Of a stretch of DNA of 64,000 bases, positions 9,511 to 18,898 are shown in pieces. The stretch's first letter is position 1. Every line of letters starts with the position of its first letter. The notes beneath the pieces were generated by a model. It was given only the letters and a program-made list of their open reading frames with translations. It was not told the DNA's origin and made no database searches. The translations under genes and the position numbers were made by a program. The stretch covers positions 3,454,001 through 3,518,000 of the forward strand of contig NZ_CP029186.1 of assembly GCF_003096035.1 (NCBI RefSeq). The letters run 5' to 3'. This stretch comes from Flavobacterium album. GTDB taxonomy: Bacteria > Bacteroidota > Bacteroidia > Flavobacteriales > Flavobacteriaceae.

Positions 9511-9548
9511 GCCGCGGATTATAAATTTTATGATCCGCGGCTTTTTTT
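9511..9548 (+). terminator. Rho-independent terminator
   Basis: A 9-bp GCCGCGGAT / ATCCGCGGC stem with a 13-nt loop is followed by seven T residues, 20 bp after the stop at 9491. Confidence 0.85.
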
Positions 9549-9619
9549 ATGGTGAGAGTCAGCCGAAACGAAAAAGAAAATTTGCAATTGCTATATTTAC
9601 AGCATCAATCTCCATATTC

Positions 9620-10315
9620 ATGATATTTCCGTTCGATGAAGAGTATATCGCAACAAAGCAGGTAATGCTTGGCAAAGCCACAATGAATTTCGATTTCATA
9701 GAGCTTGCTGATTATATAAACGAAAAATTTTGCGTAAAGCCTGTAAACATTATTTATGACCTTATTGATGATGGTGCAACCCCGCGTTTACAAATTTGCC
9801 TCGAGCTGGAAAAGGAAGCCCTACTATTTAAAGATGCGATGCTGAATTTCGACAGGGAGAAGCAAAATATTGTGGCTGAAAAATTCAGGGAAATGATAGA
9901 GTCAGGCAGTATGCGCGGCGATAACTGCAGTTCATCATCGTACCCTTTAGATGCTTACAGCGCTGATAGCCTTTTTGTTTACTTTTCTGCTTTCAAGCCC
10001 GTGGCTCAGATGGAATTTAACGAAAGCGTATTGCCGCAAGAGGTTGCTGCGCTAAAGCAAAAGCTCGGTAATAACGTCATCTGGGAGATCATACCTAAAT
10101 TCACAGGTGTGACGTTTTTCGTGTATACAGATAAGCAGGTTCGGGAATATGAAGACAGTGCAGAGATGCAAAGATGGGCCGCCGCTTATTTTGATATTTT
10201 AGAAAAGTATGATGAATTCGGGTATTTTGAAAAGGAGTCTTTCGGTGTTTTCCTCGACAGTAAAGAGAATTTTGATAAAAATTACGACAGCAACTGGAAT
10301 TATTATTTCAGTTGA
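9620..10315 (+). CDS. hypothetical protein
   Basis: No family was recognised. The open frame extends upstream to 9530, but that ATG lies inside the preceding terminator stem. The ATG at 9620, shortly after a weak -7 box (TATATTTA, 9592-9599), is a better start and gives 231 residues. The product is acidic and soluble, with no signal peptide or membrane helix from this start. The longer reading would add a basic then hydrophobic stretch that looks fortuitously signal-like. The C-terminus is rich in Asp, Asn and Tyr (DKNYDSNWNYYFS). The neighbours give no clue to function. Confidence 0.5.
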   Translation: MIFPFDEEYIATKQVMLGKATMNFDFIELADYINEKFCVKPVNIIYDLIDDGATPRLQICLELEKEALLFKDAMLNFDREKQNIVAEKFREMIESGSMRGDNCSSSSYPLDAYSADSLFVYFSAFKPVAQMEFNESVLPQEVAALKQKLGNNVIWEIIPKFTGVTFFVYTDKQVREYEDSAEMQRWAAAYFDILEKYDEFGYFEKESFGVFLDSKENFDKNYDSNWNYYFS

Positions 10316-10488
10316 TGGATACAATGCTCCCCAGGCAATTTAGCCTTTCCGGCAATATGGAATGCCGTTGCAATATAAAACCGCCTTTCGATAAAGAATT
10401 TTAGCGATCACGCTCTAAAATCACAAAATTTTTGTTGCGGTAAGAATGATTTTATAATTCGCTTATGAGAAGAAATCCTGCCTTTCCG

Positions 10489-10496
10489 TACCTTTG
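10489..10496 (+). promoter_or_regulatory. -7 promoter element TACCTTTG; decides the hemolysin III start
   Basis: TACCTTTG lies 17 bp upstream of the ATG at 10513 and inside the longer open frame that begins at 10465. Transcription from here excludes the upstream ATG. Confidence 0.65.
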
Positions 10497-10512
10497 CAAG
10501 AAAGATTTTGCC

Positions 10513-11148
10513 ATGCCGAAGAAGAACAGGAAAAGCGAAGAATTCTGGAATGTTGTAACCCATGGTACGGGGGCCGTGCTTTCGGTTGCCGCCTTTATTG
10601 CCCTGGTTACTTATGCTGCTTTTAACGGCAGTGCGATGCACATTGCGGCCGCGATTGTTTTCGGCACAAGCCTCATGCTGCTTTACTCTGCCTCTACCAT
10701 CTACCACTACGTTGCTACCTTGCGCTGGAAACGCTTTTTCCAACGGATAGACCACCTGTGCATTTATGTGCTTATAGCAGGGACGTATACCCCTATCGCG
10801 CTGCTTGGGCTTAAAGGCGCCTGGGGATGGACGATATTCGGTATAATATGGGCGTTTGCCATAGCAGGGTTCATCTTTAAATTCTCGCCGCTGCGCAGGT
10901 CGGAAAAACTGTCGCTATCGCTGTATGCGCTTATGGGATGGCTTATCATTATCGCCATAAAGCCGCTTATAGAGAATCTTTCTGCAGGTGCACTGTTCTA
11001 TCTTTTAGGCGGTGGATTGTGCTATACATTCGGCATTTATTTTTACGCAAAAGAAAAAATACCTTACAACCATACCATCTGGCACATTTTTGTACTTGGA
11101 GGCAGCACGCTGCATTTCTTTGGCATCTTTTTATATCTTATACCCTAA
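10513..11148 (+). CDS. hemolysin III / PAQR family membrane protein
   Basis: From the ATG at 10513 the protein has 211 residues (MPKKNRKSEEFWNVVTHGTGA...) and seven predicted transmembrane helices. It carries the family landmarks: an N-terminal EFWNVVTHGTGA segment, SASTIYHYV, RIDHLCIYVLIAGTYTPIAL, and a C-terminal HTIWHIFVLGGSTLHFFGI. The Ser, Asp and His residues in these motifs are the conserved zinc-site-like set of the CREST/PAQR superfamily. Despite the name, bacterial YqfA/HlyIII proteins are probably membrane enzymes or modulators of membrane lipid state rather than toxins. The gene is monocistronic with its own promoter. Confidence 0.88.
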   Translation: MPKKNRKSEEFWNVVTHGTGAVLSVAAFIALVTYAAFNGSAMHIAAAIVFGTSLMLLYSASTIYHYVATLRWKRFFQRIDHLCIYVLIAGTYTPIALLGLKGAWGWTIFGIIWAFAIAGFIFKFSPLRRSEKLSLSLYALMGWLIIIAIKPLIENLSAGALFYLLGGGLCYTFGIYFYAKEKIPYNHTIWHIFVLGGSTLHFFGIFLYLIP

Positions 11149-11211
11149 AGCATAAAATAATTCGTTATTTTAGATATATTAATTACCGACAGTTACACCA
11201 CCATATAGATT

Positions 11212-14200
11212 TTGGAAAAGAATTATAATTATCCGTTCCTGCAGGGAGGCGGGGAAATGGGAGAACTTACACGCAGTTTCGACTGGGCCTCTACACCTGT
11301 GGGTCCTGTTTCCCAATGGCCTGTAAGCCTCAGGAATACTGTGGGTATGATACTCTCTTCCAAATTCCCCATGTTCCTTTTCTGGGGCAGCGAGCATATA
11401 CAGTTCTATAACGATGCCTACCGCCCGAGCCTTGGCGATAACGGCAAACATCCGCATGCCCTGGGGCAGAGAGGGATTGAATGCTGGCCCGAAATATGGG
11501 ACACTATTTTCCCGCTGATACAAAATGTACGCGAAAACGGCATTAGCGCCTGGCATGAGGACCTCCTGCTACCCATACACCGTAATGGGCGTATGGAGGA
11601 TGTTTACTGGACCTTCAGCTACAGTGCCGTGATGGACGACACAGGAAATATTGAGGGCGTATTGGTAATCTGTACCGAAACTACCGACAAGATCATTAAC
11701 ATCCGCCATTTAGAAGAAAGTAAAGACCAGCTCGAATTTGCCATTGATGCTACCGAGCTGGGTACCTGGGACCTGAACCCGGCTACGGGAAAATTTACAG
11801 GAAATAAAAGGCTGAAAGAATGGTTCGGGCTAAAGCCTCATGACGAAATACCTTTGGAGTCGGCCACCAATATAATTGCCGAAAAAGACCGCGAACGGGT
11901 GGTCGCCGCTATTCAACGGGCTCTTGAGCATGATTCGGGTGGAAAATATAATATTGAATATACCATAGTAAATCCAAAAACGAAAGCCGAGCGCCTGGTA
12001 AAAGCAAAAGGGCGTGCGTGGTTTAACGAAGACGATGTTGCCTACCGCTTTAACGGGACATTACAGGACATCAGCGAAAACCGCCGCGCACAGGAAGAAG
12101 TAGCGGAAGCCCACCAGCTGGCCGATATTGCCATAAAAAGCGCCGGTATGGGGCTGTTCAGGGTAGACCTCATTACAGGCGAGATTAACTACTCCCCTAT
12201 GTTTGCCTATATTCTTACAGGCGACATCAATAAGCACGTGATATCACGAAAGGATTTCATTAAATATATTCATCCTGACGATCTTGCCGACAGGGCAAAA
12301 GCCCTTGAAGAAGGTAAAAGAAACAATGAGTTTTACTATTCACCACGTGTAATATGGGATGACGGCTCCGTACACCGGATGGTTGTAACCGGAGCCAATA
12401 CTTTTGATGCCGATGGCAATCTGGTTTCTTTTTCGGGTACGGTAAGCGATGTTTCGGTTCTTGAAAACCAGCGTATAGCCCTCGAAAAAGCAGAAAACCT
12501 TAGGCGTGACAGCGACGCAATGTTCCGTCATGTGACCAATAGTTCGCCGGTTGGCCTTTGGCTTTCGGATACAAACGGCAAGATGACTTATGTGAATAAG
12601 ATACTTTCTGAATGGACGGGCTTTTCGTTCCCTGAGTTGCTGGACGATGGCTGGATAAGCGCCATTATCGAGGAAGACAGGAAACGCGTAGCCGCAACAT
12701 TCGAAGAAGCCGTTGGACAGCAAATACATTACGATATACTTTTCAGGCTGCAGAAAGTAAGTGGAAACGTTGCCTGGTGCCGTGCCGCGGGTGACCCTTA
12801 TTATAATGAAGACGGAAGCTATGCAGGGTATGCAGGGTATTGCATGGATATTGATGAAATCATTGAAGGCAGGAAGGCGCTTACGCAAAGTGAAGAACGC
12901 TTCAGGGCAATGATCGAGCAGGCGCCTGTAGCTACCTGCTTATTCACCGGGCCTGATATGAGGATCGAGGTAGCTAATCAGATCATGATAGATTACTGGG
13001 GCAAAGACAGATCTGTGATGGGCAAACCGCTGGCAGAAGCTTTACCTGAACTTAAAGGGCAGCCGTTCCTGGATATCCTCGACCGAATTTATGCTACGGG
13101 GATAACGCACTCTGAAATTGAAGCCTTTGCCCAATTGGAGGTGAATGGCGTTTTAACCGATTATTATTTTGATTACACCTACAAACCATTGTTCGATGCC
13201 AACGGTAAAGTATATGGCATTATGGATATGGCTGTAGATGTTACCGACCGTGTAATTACCCAGCAAAAAATAGATGAAAGCCGCAAACAGCTGCTCGACT
13301 CATTTGAAGAATCGCCTGTAGGAATCGCCATCATTGATAAAGAAGGGCTTACCTTTAGCATGGCAAATACTTTTTATGGCGAGCTTGTGGGCAGGAAACC
13401 GAATGAGATAATCGGGAAGCCCTTACTTGATGCATTGCCAGAAATAAAAGGCCAGGGCTTTGACTTGCTGCTTGAAAATGTCATGGCTACGGGGGTGGCA
13501 TATATCGCTAAAGAAGTATCGGTTGAACTGGTGCGCAATAATATACTGGAAACCATTTATGTAGACCTTGCCTATCAGCCAATGCATACCAGCGATAAAA
13601 AGGTGAACCGTATTCTTGTCGTCGCCACGGATGTGACCCAGCAGATACGGGCAAGAAAGAAAATAGAGAATGCCGAAGCTGCGCTAAGAGGCGCAATCGA
13701 ACTGGCTGAACTGGCTACCTGGAGATACAACATCAAAGAAAACACCTTCAGCTATTCCCAGAGGTTTATGGACTGGCTTGGATTCTCTGAAGATACTAAA
13801 GGTATTGACGAAGCCTATAACCCGCTACCTGAAGACTATGTAGAGATGGTAGACCATAGGATAAAGGCGGCTATAGCACCGGGTTCATCCGGGCTTTACG
13901 AAAATGAGCATCCTATTATTAACCGCCAGACAGGCCAGGTGCGGATTATCCATGCACAGGCACAGGTTTCGTATGATACGGAAGGCAATCCGAGGTACCT
14001 GAGCGGCAGCGCGCAGGATGTTACTAAAGAGCGCAAGCTACAGCAGCAGCTTGAGTTTGAAGTAAAAGAGCGTACCGAAGAACTGCGGGCCGCGAATGCC
14101 GAACTGGCAGATGCCAATAACGCACTGCAGCAGAATAATGAGGAGCTTAACCAGTTTGCCTACATCGCTTCGCACGATTTGCAGGAGCCTGTGCGAAAAA

Positions 14201-14859
14201 TCAGTATTTTCTCCAAAATGTTGGAAGAAAGCCTGGGGCAGATTGAAGAACGCCCGAAAAATTACCTTACAAAAATCAACAACTCTGCAGACAGGATGAG
14301 CAATCTCATTCGCGATATACTGAGCTACTCGCAGTTGTCTAAGGATAACGACCTTTTTGCTTTTGTTAATTTAGAGGATATTGCGCGCGACACCATTACC
14401 GACTTTGAACTGACCATAGCACAAACTTCCGCTACTATAAATTGTGACGGCCTCCCCGTTATTGAAGCGATCCCCTTACAGATGTCGCAGCTTTTCGGGA
14501 ACCTTATATCCAACTCGCTCAAATATGTGCGGCCCGGTGTGGCGCCGGTTATCAGTGTAGCTGCAACATTATTGCCTCCCGGCGAAGCCCGTTTTACCCA
14601 CAGCGACGATAATGCAGGGTATTACAGGATTGAGTTCAGGGATAATGGCATCGGATTTGAACAGGAATATGCCGAAAGGATATTCCATATCTTCCAGAGG
14701 CTGCACGGCAAAAGCGAATATACAGGCACCGGCATAGGGCTGGCCATCTGCAAAAAGATCGTACAGAACCACCACGGCCATATAGAGGCAGCCCCGGCTG
14801 AGGGAGGCGGCGCGCTGTTTACGGTTTACCTGCCGGAAAAGCAGCATGTGAGGCTCTAG
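11212..14859 (+). CDS. multi-PAS sensor histidine kinase (1215 aa)
   Basis: The start is probably the TTG at 11212: an in-frame TAG lies at 11206, and residues before the first ATG (11257) already align with the paralog at 3492-5966 (FLQGGGEMGELTRSFDW against FMSGGGEAGALVRSFDW). Order: N-terminal PAS-like module (1-150), six PAS/PAC units (about 160-295, 300-420, 435-555, 560-685, 690-815, 820-945), a coiled coil (945-985), HisKA with FAYIASHDLQEPVRKIS, and HATPase_c with GNLISNSLKY, RDNGIGF and TGIGLAICKKI. There is no transmembrane helix, receiver domain or adjacent regulator. It is probably a cytoplasmic integrator of several signals; ligands and partners are unknown. Confidence 0.88.
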   Translation: MEKNYNYPFLQGGGEMGELTRSFDWASTPVGPVSQWPVSLRNTVGMILSSKFPMFLFWGSEHIQFYNDAYRPSLGDNGKHPHALGQRGIECWPEIWDTIFPLIQNVRENGISAWHEDLLLPIHRNGRMEDVYWTFSYSAVMDDTGNIEGVLVICTETTDKIINIRHLEESKDQLEFAIDATELGTWDLNPATGKFTGNKRLKEWFGLKPHDEIPLESATNIIAEKDRERVVAAIQRALEHDSGGKYNIEYTIVNPKTKAERLVKAKGRAWFNEDDVAYRFNGTLQDISENRRAQEEVAEAHQLADIAIKSAGMGLFRVDLITGEINYSPMFAYILTGDINKHVISRKDFIKYIHPDDLADRAKALEEGKRNNEFYYSPRVIWDDGSVHRMVVTGANTFDADGNLVSFSGTVSDVSVLENQRIALEKAENLRRDSDAMFRHVTNSSPVGLWLSDTNGKMTYVNKILSEWTGFSFPELLDDGWISAIIEEDRKRVAATFEEAVGQQIHYDILFRLQKVSGNVAWCRAAGDPYYNEDGSYAGYAGYCMDIDEIIEGRKALTQSEERFRAMIEQAPVATCLFTGPDMRIEVANQIMIDYWGKDRSVMGKPLAEALPELKGQPFLDILDRIYATGITHSEIEAFAQLEVNGVLTDYYFDYTYKPLFDANGKVYGIMDMAVDVTDRVITQQKIDESRKQLLDSFEESPVGIAIIDKEGLTFSMANTFYGELVGRKPNEIIGKPLLDALPEIKGQGFDLLLENVMATGVAYIAKEVSVELVRNNILETIYVDLAYQPMHTSDKKVNRILVVATDVTQQIRARKKIENAEAALRGAIELAELATWRYNIKENTFSYSQRFMDWLGFSEDTKGIDEAYNPLPEDYVEMVDHRIKAAIAPGSSGLYENEHPIINRQTGQVRIIHAQAQVSYDTEGNPRYLSGSAQDVTKERKLQQQLEFEVKERTEELRAANAELADANNALQQNNEELNQFAYIASHDLQEPVRKISIFSKMLEESLGQIEERPKNYLTKINNSADRMSNLIRDILSYSQLSKDNDLFAFVNLEDIARDTITDFELTIAQTSATINCDGLPVIEAIPLQMSQLFGNLISNSLKYVRPGVAPVISVAATLLPPGEARFTHSDDNAGYYRIEFRDNGIGFEQEYAERIFHIFQRLHGKSEYTGTGIGLAICKKIVQNHHGHIEAAPAEGGGALFTVYLPEKQHVRL

Positions 14860-14870
14860 TCTATAATAAA

Positions 14871-14901
14871 GACCCCAAAGGTTTTGAAAACCTTTGGGGT
14901 C
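14871..14901 (+). terminator. long perfect hairpin after the 1215-aa kinase gene
   Basis: Fifteen bases (GACCCCAAAGGTTTT) are followed, after one base, by their exact complement. The hairpin starts 11 bp after the stop. The downstream U tract is weak, so it may stabilise the mRNA 3' end as much as terminate. Confidence 0.65.
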
Positions 14902-14937
14902 TTATCGTAAAATCGTAATCACATTTTTATTATCAGA

Positions 14938-15061
14938 CCTACAAAGTTTTCAAAATCTTGCGGGTCGGAGCGCACAGTAACCACCTGAGTGAAGCTTGCG
15001 TGAGGGACAGGAGCGGCATCCCCGCCTTTTTCGGCGGGGATACAGCGGATGGCACGGCCCG
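14938..15061. repeat. composite intergenic repeat region
   Basis: The first part (14938-14965) is an imperfect ACCTACAAAG...CTTGCGGGT inverted repeat like those at 27241-27330. The second part holds GAGCGGCATCC, a hairpin ATCCCCGCC / GGCGGGGAT (15018-15041) and ACAGCGGATGGC. From general knowledge this is a widespread flavobacterial intergenic repeat. No gene is seen here. Confidence 0.55.
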
Positions 15062-15081
15062 AAGGGACACGCCCAAATAAA

Positions 15082-16704
15082 TTAAAAAATATAATCAGTA
15101 CTTAAAAAGCCCGATTCGTGGTCACGCACTATCTTATTAAGCAACTCTTTATTGGCATCGGTAACTTTTGCAGCCACAAGCGACCTGATGGAGAACGAAC
15201 GCAGCGCATCGAATACCGATAGTGTACCCTCGGCGCTGTCTTTCCTTCCTGTGAACGGGAAAACATCCGGGCCACGCTGTGCCTGGCAGTTGATATTCAC
15301 CCTGCTGACAAGGCCTACAAACGGGTCGATAAGGCTGGCGACTTCTGCCGCATCATTGCTAAAGATACTCACCTGCATACCGTGCGATGCATCGACCTGG
15401 TATTGTATAGGCTCCTCGATGGATTTGAAACGTACTACCGGCACCACAGGGCCAAACTGCTCTTCATGGTACAGCTTCATACTGTCATCTACAGGATATA
15501 CAACCGCAGGAAAAACAAAAGAAACATTCATGTAGCCGCCGCCTTCATTCATTACTTTAGCGCCTTTTGCCGCAGCATCTTCTATACATTCTTTAAGGTA
15601 AGCAGGTTTGTCTGCTTCGGGCAGCGGGGTTACTTTTACATCCTTATCCCAAGGCAGGCCGGGCTTCAGGGCCGATACAGCTTCACTCAGTTTCTTCACA
15701 AATTCATCAGCCACACCTTCCTGCACAAAGATCAGCTTGAGTGCGGTACAGCGTTGCCCATTAAAAGATAAAGACCCTGCAATGCATTCGCTTACTGCTA
15801 CATCGAGGTCCGCATTATTGGTCACGATAGCAGCATTCTTGGCATCCAGGCTCAATATGGCACGCAGCCTGTTCACTTTCGGGTGTTGTTTTTTCAGTCC
15901 GTTAGCCACTTTGCTGGAACCAATAAACGCCAGCACATTGATCTTACCGCTTTCCATTAATGGCGGGATGATTTCCGATCCTTTGCCGTAAAGCGTATTG
16001 ACAGCGCCTTTAGGGAAAGCTTCCTTAAAGGCTTCAAGCAAAGGATAGTGGGCCAGGATACCGTGCTTCGGCAACTTGAACAATATGGTGTTGCCCATTA
16101 TGAGGGCCGGTATCAGCGTGGTAAATATCTCATTGAGCGGATAGTTGAAAGGCCCCATACTCAGCACCACGCCAAGCGGCAGGCGGCGGGTTTGGGCAAT
16201 GGTACCCTCTGCTTCCTGGAAGCGTGAAGATTCACGGTCAAGGTCTTTGAGTGCATCTATAGTAGCATTAATATAATCAACAGTACGGTCGAATTCTTTA
16301 GTGGAATCGGCCAGTGATTTGCCTATTTCCCACATCAGCAGCTTAATGATAAGTGAGCGCTGTTTTATCATCAGGTAGACAAAATTCTGCATGCACTCAA
16401 TGCGCTTTTCAACACTCATGGAAGGCCACTCCCCCATTCCGTTATCATAGGCGGCAAGCGCAGCATCGAGTGCCTGCATGGCTTCTTTCGGAGATGTGTC
16501 GGGATAAGTACCTACAAGCTTCCGTTTGAGCCCGTCGGGACCGGGGATGCACACAGGCGACCATACTTCGTTTACAGGCCCGTCCCAATGAACTATTTCG
16601 CCATTGAGCAGGTATTCTTTCTGGTGTAATTCGGGCAGTTGGAATTCTTCGGGGATTTGGTTTTCGGCAACAAAAATATTTTCAAAACGCGTATTGGTAT
16701 CCAT
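15082..16704 (-). CDS. GapN-like NADP-dependent glyceraldehyde-3-phosphate dehydrogenase (ALDH superfamily)
   Basis: The 540-aa protein is a full-length aldehyde dehydrogenase. Seen are the cofactor-site motifs MGPFNYPLNE (Asn187) and ILFKLPKHG (Lys210), and the catalytic Cys319 in SFNGQRCTALK. Overall it resembles the non-phosphorylating GAPDH group, which oxidises glyceraldehyde 3-phosphate directly to 3-phosphoglycerate with NADP+ and so supplies NADPH. Oddity: the usual ELGGK motif that carries the general-base Glu reads SLDAK (Ser285), so the canonical Glu and the two Gly are missing. Either this subgroup uses another base or the chemistry differs. The start ATG at 16704 is the only sensible one. 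It is monocistronic. Confidence 0.75.
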   Translation of the reverse strand: MDTNTRFENIFVAENQIPEEFQLPELHQKEYLLNGEIVHWDGPVNEVWSPVCIPGPDGLKRKLVGTYPDTSPKEAMQALDAALAAYDNGMGEWPSMSVEKRIECMQNFVYLMIKQRSLIIKLLMWEIGKSLADSTKEFDRTVDYINATIDALKDLDRESSRFQEAEGTIAQTRRLPLGVVLSMGPFNYPLNEIFTTLIPALIMGNTILFKLPKHGILAHYPLLEAFKEAFPKGAVNTLYGKGSEIIPPLMESGKINVLAFIGSSKVANGLKKQHPKVNRLRAILSLDAKNAAIVTNNADLDVAVSECIAGSLSFNGQRCTALKLIFVQEGVADEFVKKLSEAVSALKPGLPWDKDVKVTPLPEADKPAYLKECIEDAAAKGAKVMNEGGGYMNVSFVFPAVVYPVDDSMKLYHEEQFGPVVPVVRFKSIEEPIQYQVDASHGMQVSIFSNDAAEVASLIDPFVGLVSRVNINCQAQRGPDVFPFTGRKDSAEGTLSVFDALRSFSIRSLVAAKVTDANKELLNKIVRDHESGFLSTDYIF

Positions 16705-16865
16705 AATTTATAATGTTTTTTGGAATTATAAATTTAGCGATACCCCCCGTATTATCCTACATGTTTAGATTATTTTATAAAAAAGGTTTTTGGTTTCAAT
16801 TTCAAGCATAGTATATTTAAGAAAAGGGTAACAGCGGCCACCCTAAAAATCCCAAACTTTTTCCC

Positions 16866-16873
16866 TAAATTTG
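16866..16873 (+). promoter_or_regulatory. -7 promoter element TAAATTTG
   Basis: An exact TAnnTTTG match lies 24 bp upstream of the aguB start. Confidence 0.6.
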
Positions 16874-16896
16874 CCGCTCAATTTTATGCAACTGAA

Positions 16897-17772
16897 ATGA
16901 GTAAAGTAAAAGTAGGATTAGTACAGATGAGCTGTGTTGCCGAAAAGCAGCCCAACCTCGAAAAAGCGATTAGGGAAGTGCGCAATGCCGCCGCAAAGGG
17001 TGCGCAGATTGTGTGCCTCCAGGAATTGTTCACCTCGCTGTATTTTTGCGATGTAGAGGATTATGAGAACTTCAAGCTGGCAGAATCTATTCCCGGCCCA
17101 TCCACCACAGCGCTTAGCGAAGTGGCGAAAGAACTCAATGTAGTGATTATTGCCTCATTGTTCGAGAAACGTGCCGAAGGCCTGTACCATAATACTACCG
17201 CGGTTATTGATGCCGATGGAGAGTACCTTGGTAAATACCGCAAGATGCACATCCCGGATGACCCGGCCTTTTACGAGAAATTCTATTTCACTCCTGGCGA
17301 CCTGGGATACAAAGTGTTCCAGACCAAGTTTGCCAAAATAGGCGTGCTTATCTGCTGGGACCAGTGGTACCCGGAAGCAAGCCGCATCACTGCGCTTATG
17401 GGTGCCGAGATCATGTTCTACCCTACTGCTATAGGGTGGGCCACCTCGCAGGATGAAGAGACTAATAAAGAGCAATACGATGCATGGCAAACCATTCAGC
17501 GCTCGCATGCCGTGGCCAATGGCGTACACGTTGTGAGCGTGAACCGTGTAGGCTTTGAGCAGGATGGCGCTATGAAATTCTGGGGTGGCAGCTTTGTTGC
17601 CAATCCGCATGGCAAGCTTATGTACCTTGCTTCTCATGATAACGAAGAAACTACGGTTGTAGAATTAGACACTCAGGCCACCGATCATTACCGCACGCAC
17701 TGGCCTTTCCTTCGTGACAGGAGGATCGACAGCTACCAGCCGATAACAAAACGTTATATTGACGGGGATTAA
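16897..17772 (+). CDS. aguB: N-carbamoylputrescine amidase
   Basis: This 291-aa cytoplasmic protein belongs to the nitrilase/carbon-nitrogen hydrolase superfamily. The catalytic Glu43 (CLQELFTS), Lys116 (KYRKMHIPDD) and Cys153 (LICWDQWYPEA) are all present. The sequence matches the N-carbamoylputrescine amidase branch, which converts N-carbamoylputrescine to putrescine, CO2 and ammonia. The next gene encodes agmatine deiminase, the preceding step, with only 58 bp between them, so the pair forms an operon for making putrescine from agmatine. An arginine decarboxylase would have to be encoded elsewhere. The promoter box TAAATTTG lies upstream. Confidence 0.93.
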   Translation: MSKVKVGLVQMSCVAEKQPNLEKAIREVRNAAAKGAQIVCLQELFTSLYFCDVEDYENFKLAESIPGPSTTALSEVAKELNVVIIASLFEKRAEGLYHNTTAVIDADGEYLGKYRKMHIPDDPAFYEKFYFTPGDLGYKVFQTKFAKIGVLICWDQWYPEASRITALMGAEIMFYPTAIGWATSQDEETNKEQYDAWQTIQRSHAVANGVHVVSVNRVGFEQDGAMKFWGGSFVANPHGKLMYLASHDNEETTVVELDTQATDHYRTHWPFLRDRRIDSYQPITKRYIDGD

Positions 17773-17830
17773 AAAGTCTCAGGTTTAAAGTTTCAGGTTT
17801 CAGGTTGCCACTCAAACTCAATAAATCATA

Positions 17831-18898
17831 ATGGATATCCATTCAGACAATACACCTAAAAAGTTAGGCTTTTCCTTCCCTGCAGAGTTTTCCGAACAAC
17901 GCGCCATGTGGCTTTCGTGGCCGCATAAGGAAGCGTCATGGCCGGGAAAATTACATACGATATACAAACCATACTGCGAATTTATTTTGCAGGTTTCGCG
18001 CCACCAGACGGTATGCATCAATGTGGCCGATGAAGAAATGAAGCGCTTTGCACTTTCTGAGCTGGAGCGTTTCCTGCCATTGGTACCGGAAGGCCGTTTG
18101 GGTGAGGTAAGCTTTTACTTCCACCCTACCAATGATGCTTGGTGCCGCGACCACGGGCCGGCTTTCGTGGTAAATAAAGAAACCGGCGAAAAAGCCATTG
18201 TCGACTGGGGCTATAATGCATGGGGCGACAAGTACCCTCCCTACGATCTTGACGATGTGATTCCGACAAAAATAGGCCAAGCGCTTAACCATAAAGTTTT
18301 CCATCCGGGTATCGTGATGGAAGGTGGCAGCGTGGAGTTTAACGGTAAAGGCACACTGCTTACTACCACAGCATGCTTATTAAATGAGAACCGCAATCCG
18401 CACCTTTCTAAGGAACAGATCGAGGAATACCTTAAAGAATATTATGGCGTTGAGCATATATTATGGCTCGGCGATGGCATTGTGGGTGATGACACCGATG
18501 GCCATATTGATGATATTACCCGCTTTGTCAACGAAGATACTGTGGTGACGGTTGTAGAGGAAGATGAAAACGACGAAAATTACCACCTCCTTCAGGAAAA
18601 CCTGGAATTATTAAAAACGATGAAGCTACAGGATGGCAGCCCATTAAATATAATAGAGTTGCCCATGGCTAAAGCAGTGGTTTACGAAGACCAAAGGCTT
18701 CCGGCGTCCTACGCTAATTTTTACATTGCCAACAAGAGCGTGATCGTCCCGGTCTTCAATGATGAAGTGAATGACGCAAAAGCGCTAGATATACTGAGAA
18801 AATGTTTTCCTGACAGAGAGGTCATCGGTATAGATTCCACCGACCTGATATGGGGACTGGGTAGCTTTCACTGCCTCAGCCAGCAGGAGCCTCTTTAG
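17831..18898 (+). CDS. aguA: agmatine deiminase
   Basis: The 355-aa protein belongs to the guanidino-group-modifying enzyme fold (porphyromonas-type PAD/agmatine deiminase family). Motifs are PAEFSEQRAMWLSWPH at the N-terminus, NDAWCRDHGP, MEGGSVEFNGKGTLLTT, DDTDGHIDDITRFV and the C-terminal catalytic Cys in GSFHCLSQQEP. It hydrolyses agmatine to N-carbamoylputrescine and ammonia, feeding the AguB reaction encoded just upstream. The start ATG at 17831 fits the family N-terminus. The 58-bp spacer contains part of a TTTCAGGTT-type interspersed repeat (17776-17812), so the operon tolerates this insertion. Confidence 0.94.
   Translation: MDIHSDNTPKKLGFSFPAEFSEQRAMWLSWPHKEASWPGKLHTIYKPYCEFILQVSRHQTVCINVADEEMKRFALSELERFLPLVPEGRLGEVSFYFHPTNDAWCRDHGPAFVVNKETGEKAIVDWGYNAWGDKYPPYDLDDVIPTKIGQALNHKVFHPGIVMEGGSVEFNGKGTLLTTTACLLNENRNPHLSKEQIEEYLKEYYGVEHILWLGDGIVGDDTDGHIDDITRFVNEDTVVTVVEEDENDENYHLLQENLELLKTMKLQDGSPLNIIELPMAKAVVYEDQRLPASYANFYIANKSVIVPVFNDEVNDAKALDILRKCFPDREVIGIDSTDLIWGLGSFHCLSQQEPL

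Noticed and set aside
9530..9619. Upstream ATG at 9530 as start of the hypothetical protein
   Set aside because: It lies inside the loop and stem of the preceding terminator; a weak -7 box at 9592-9599 favours the ATG at 9620.
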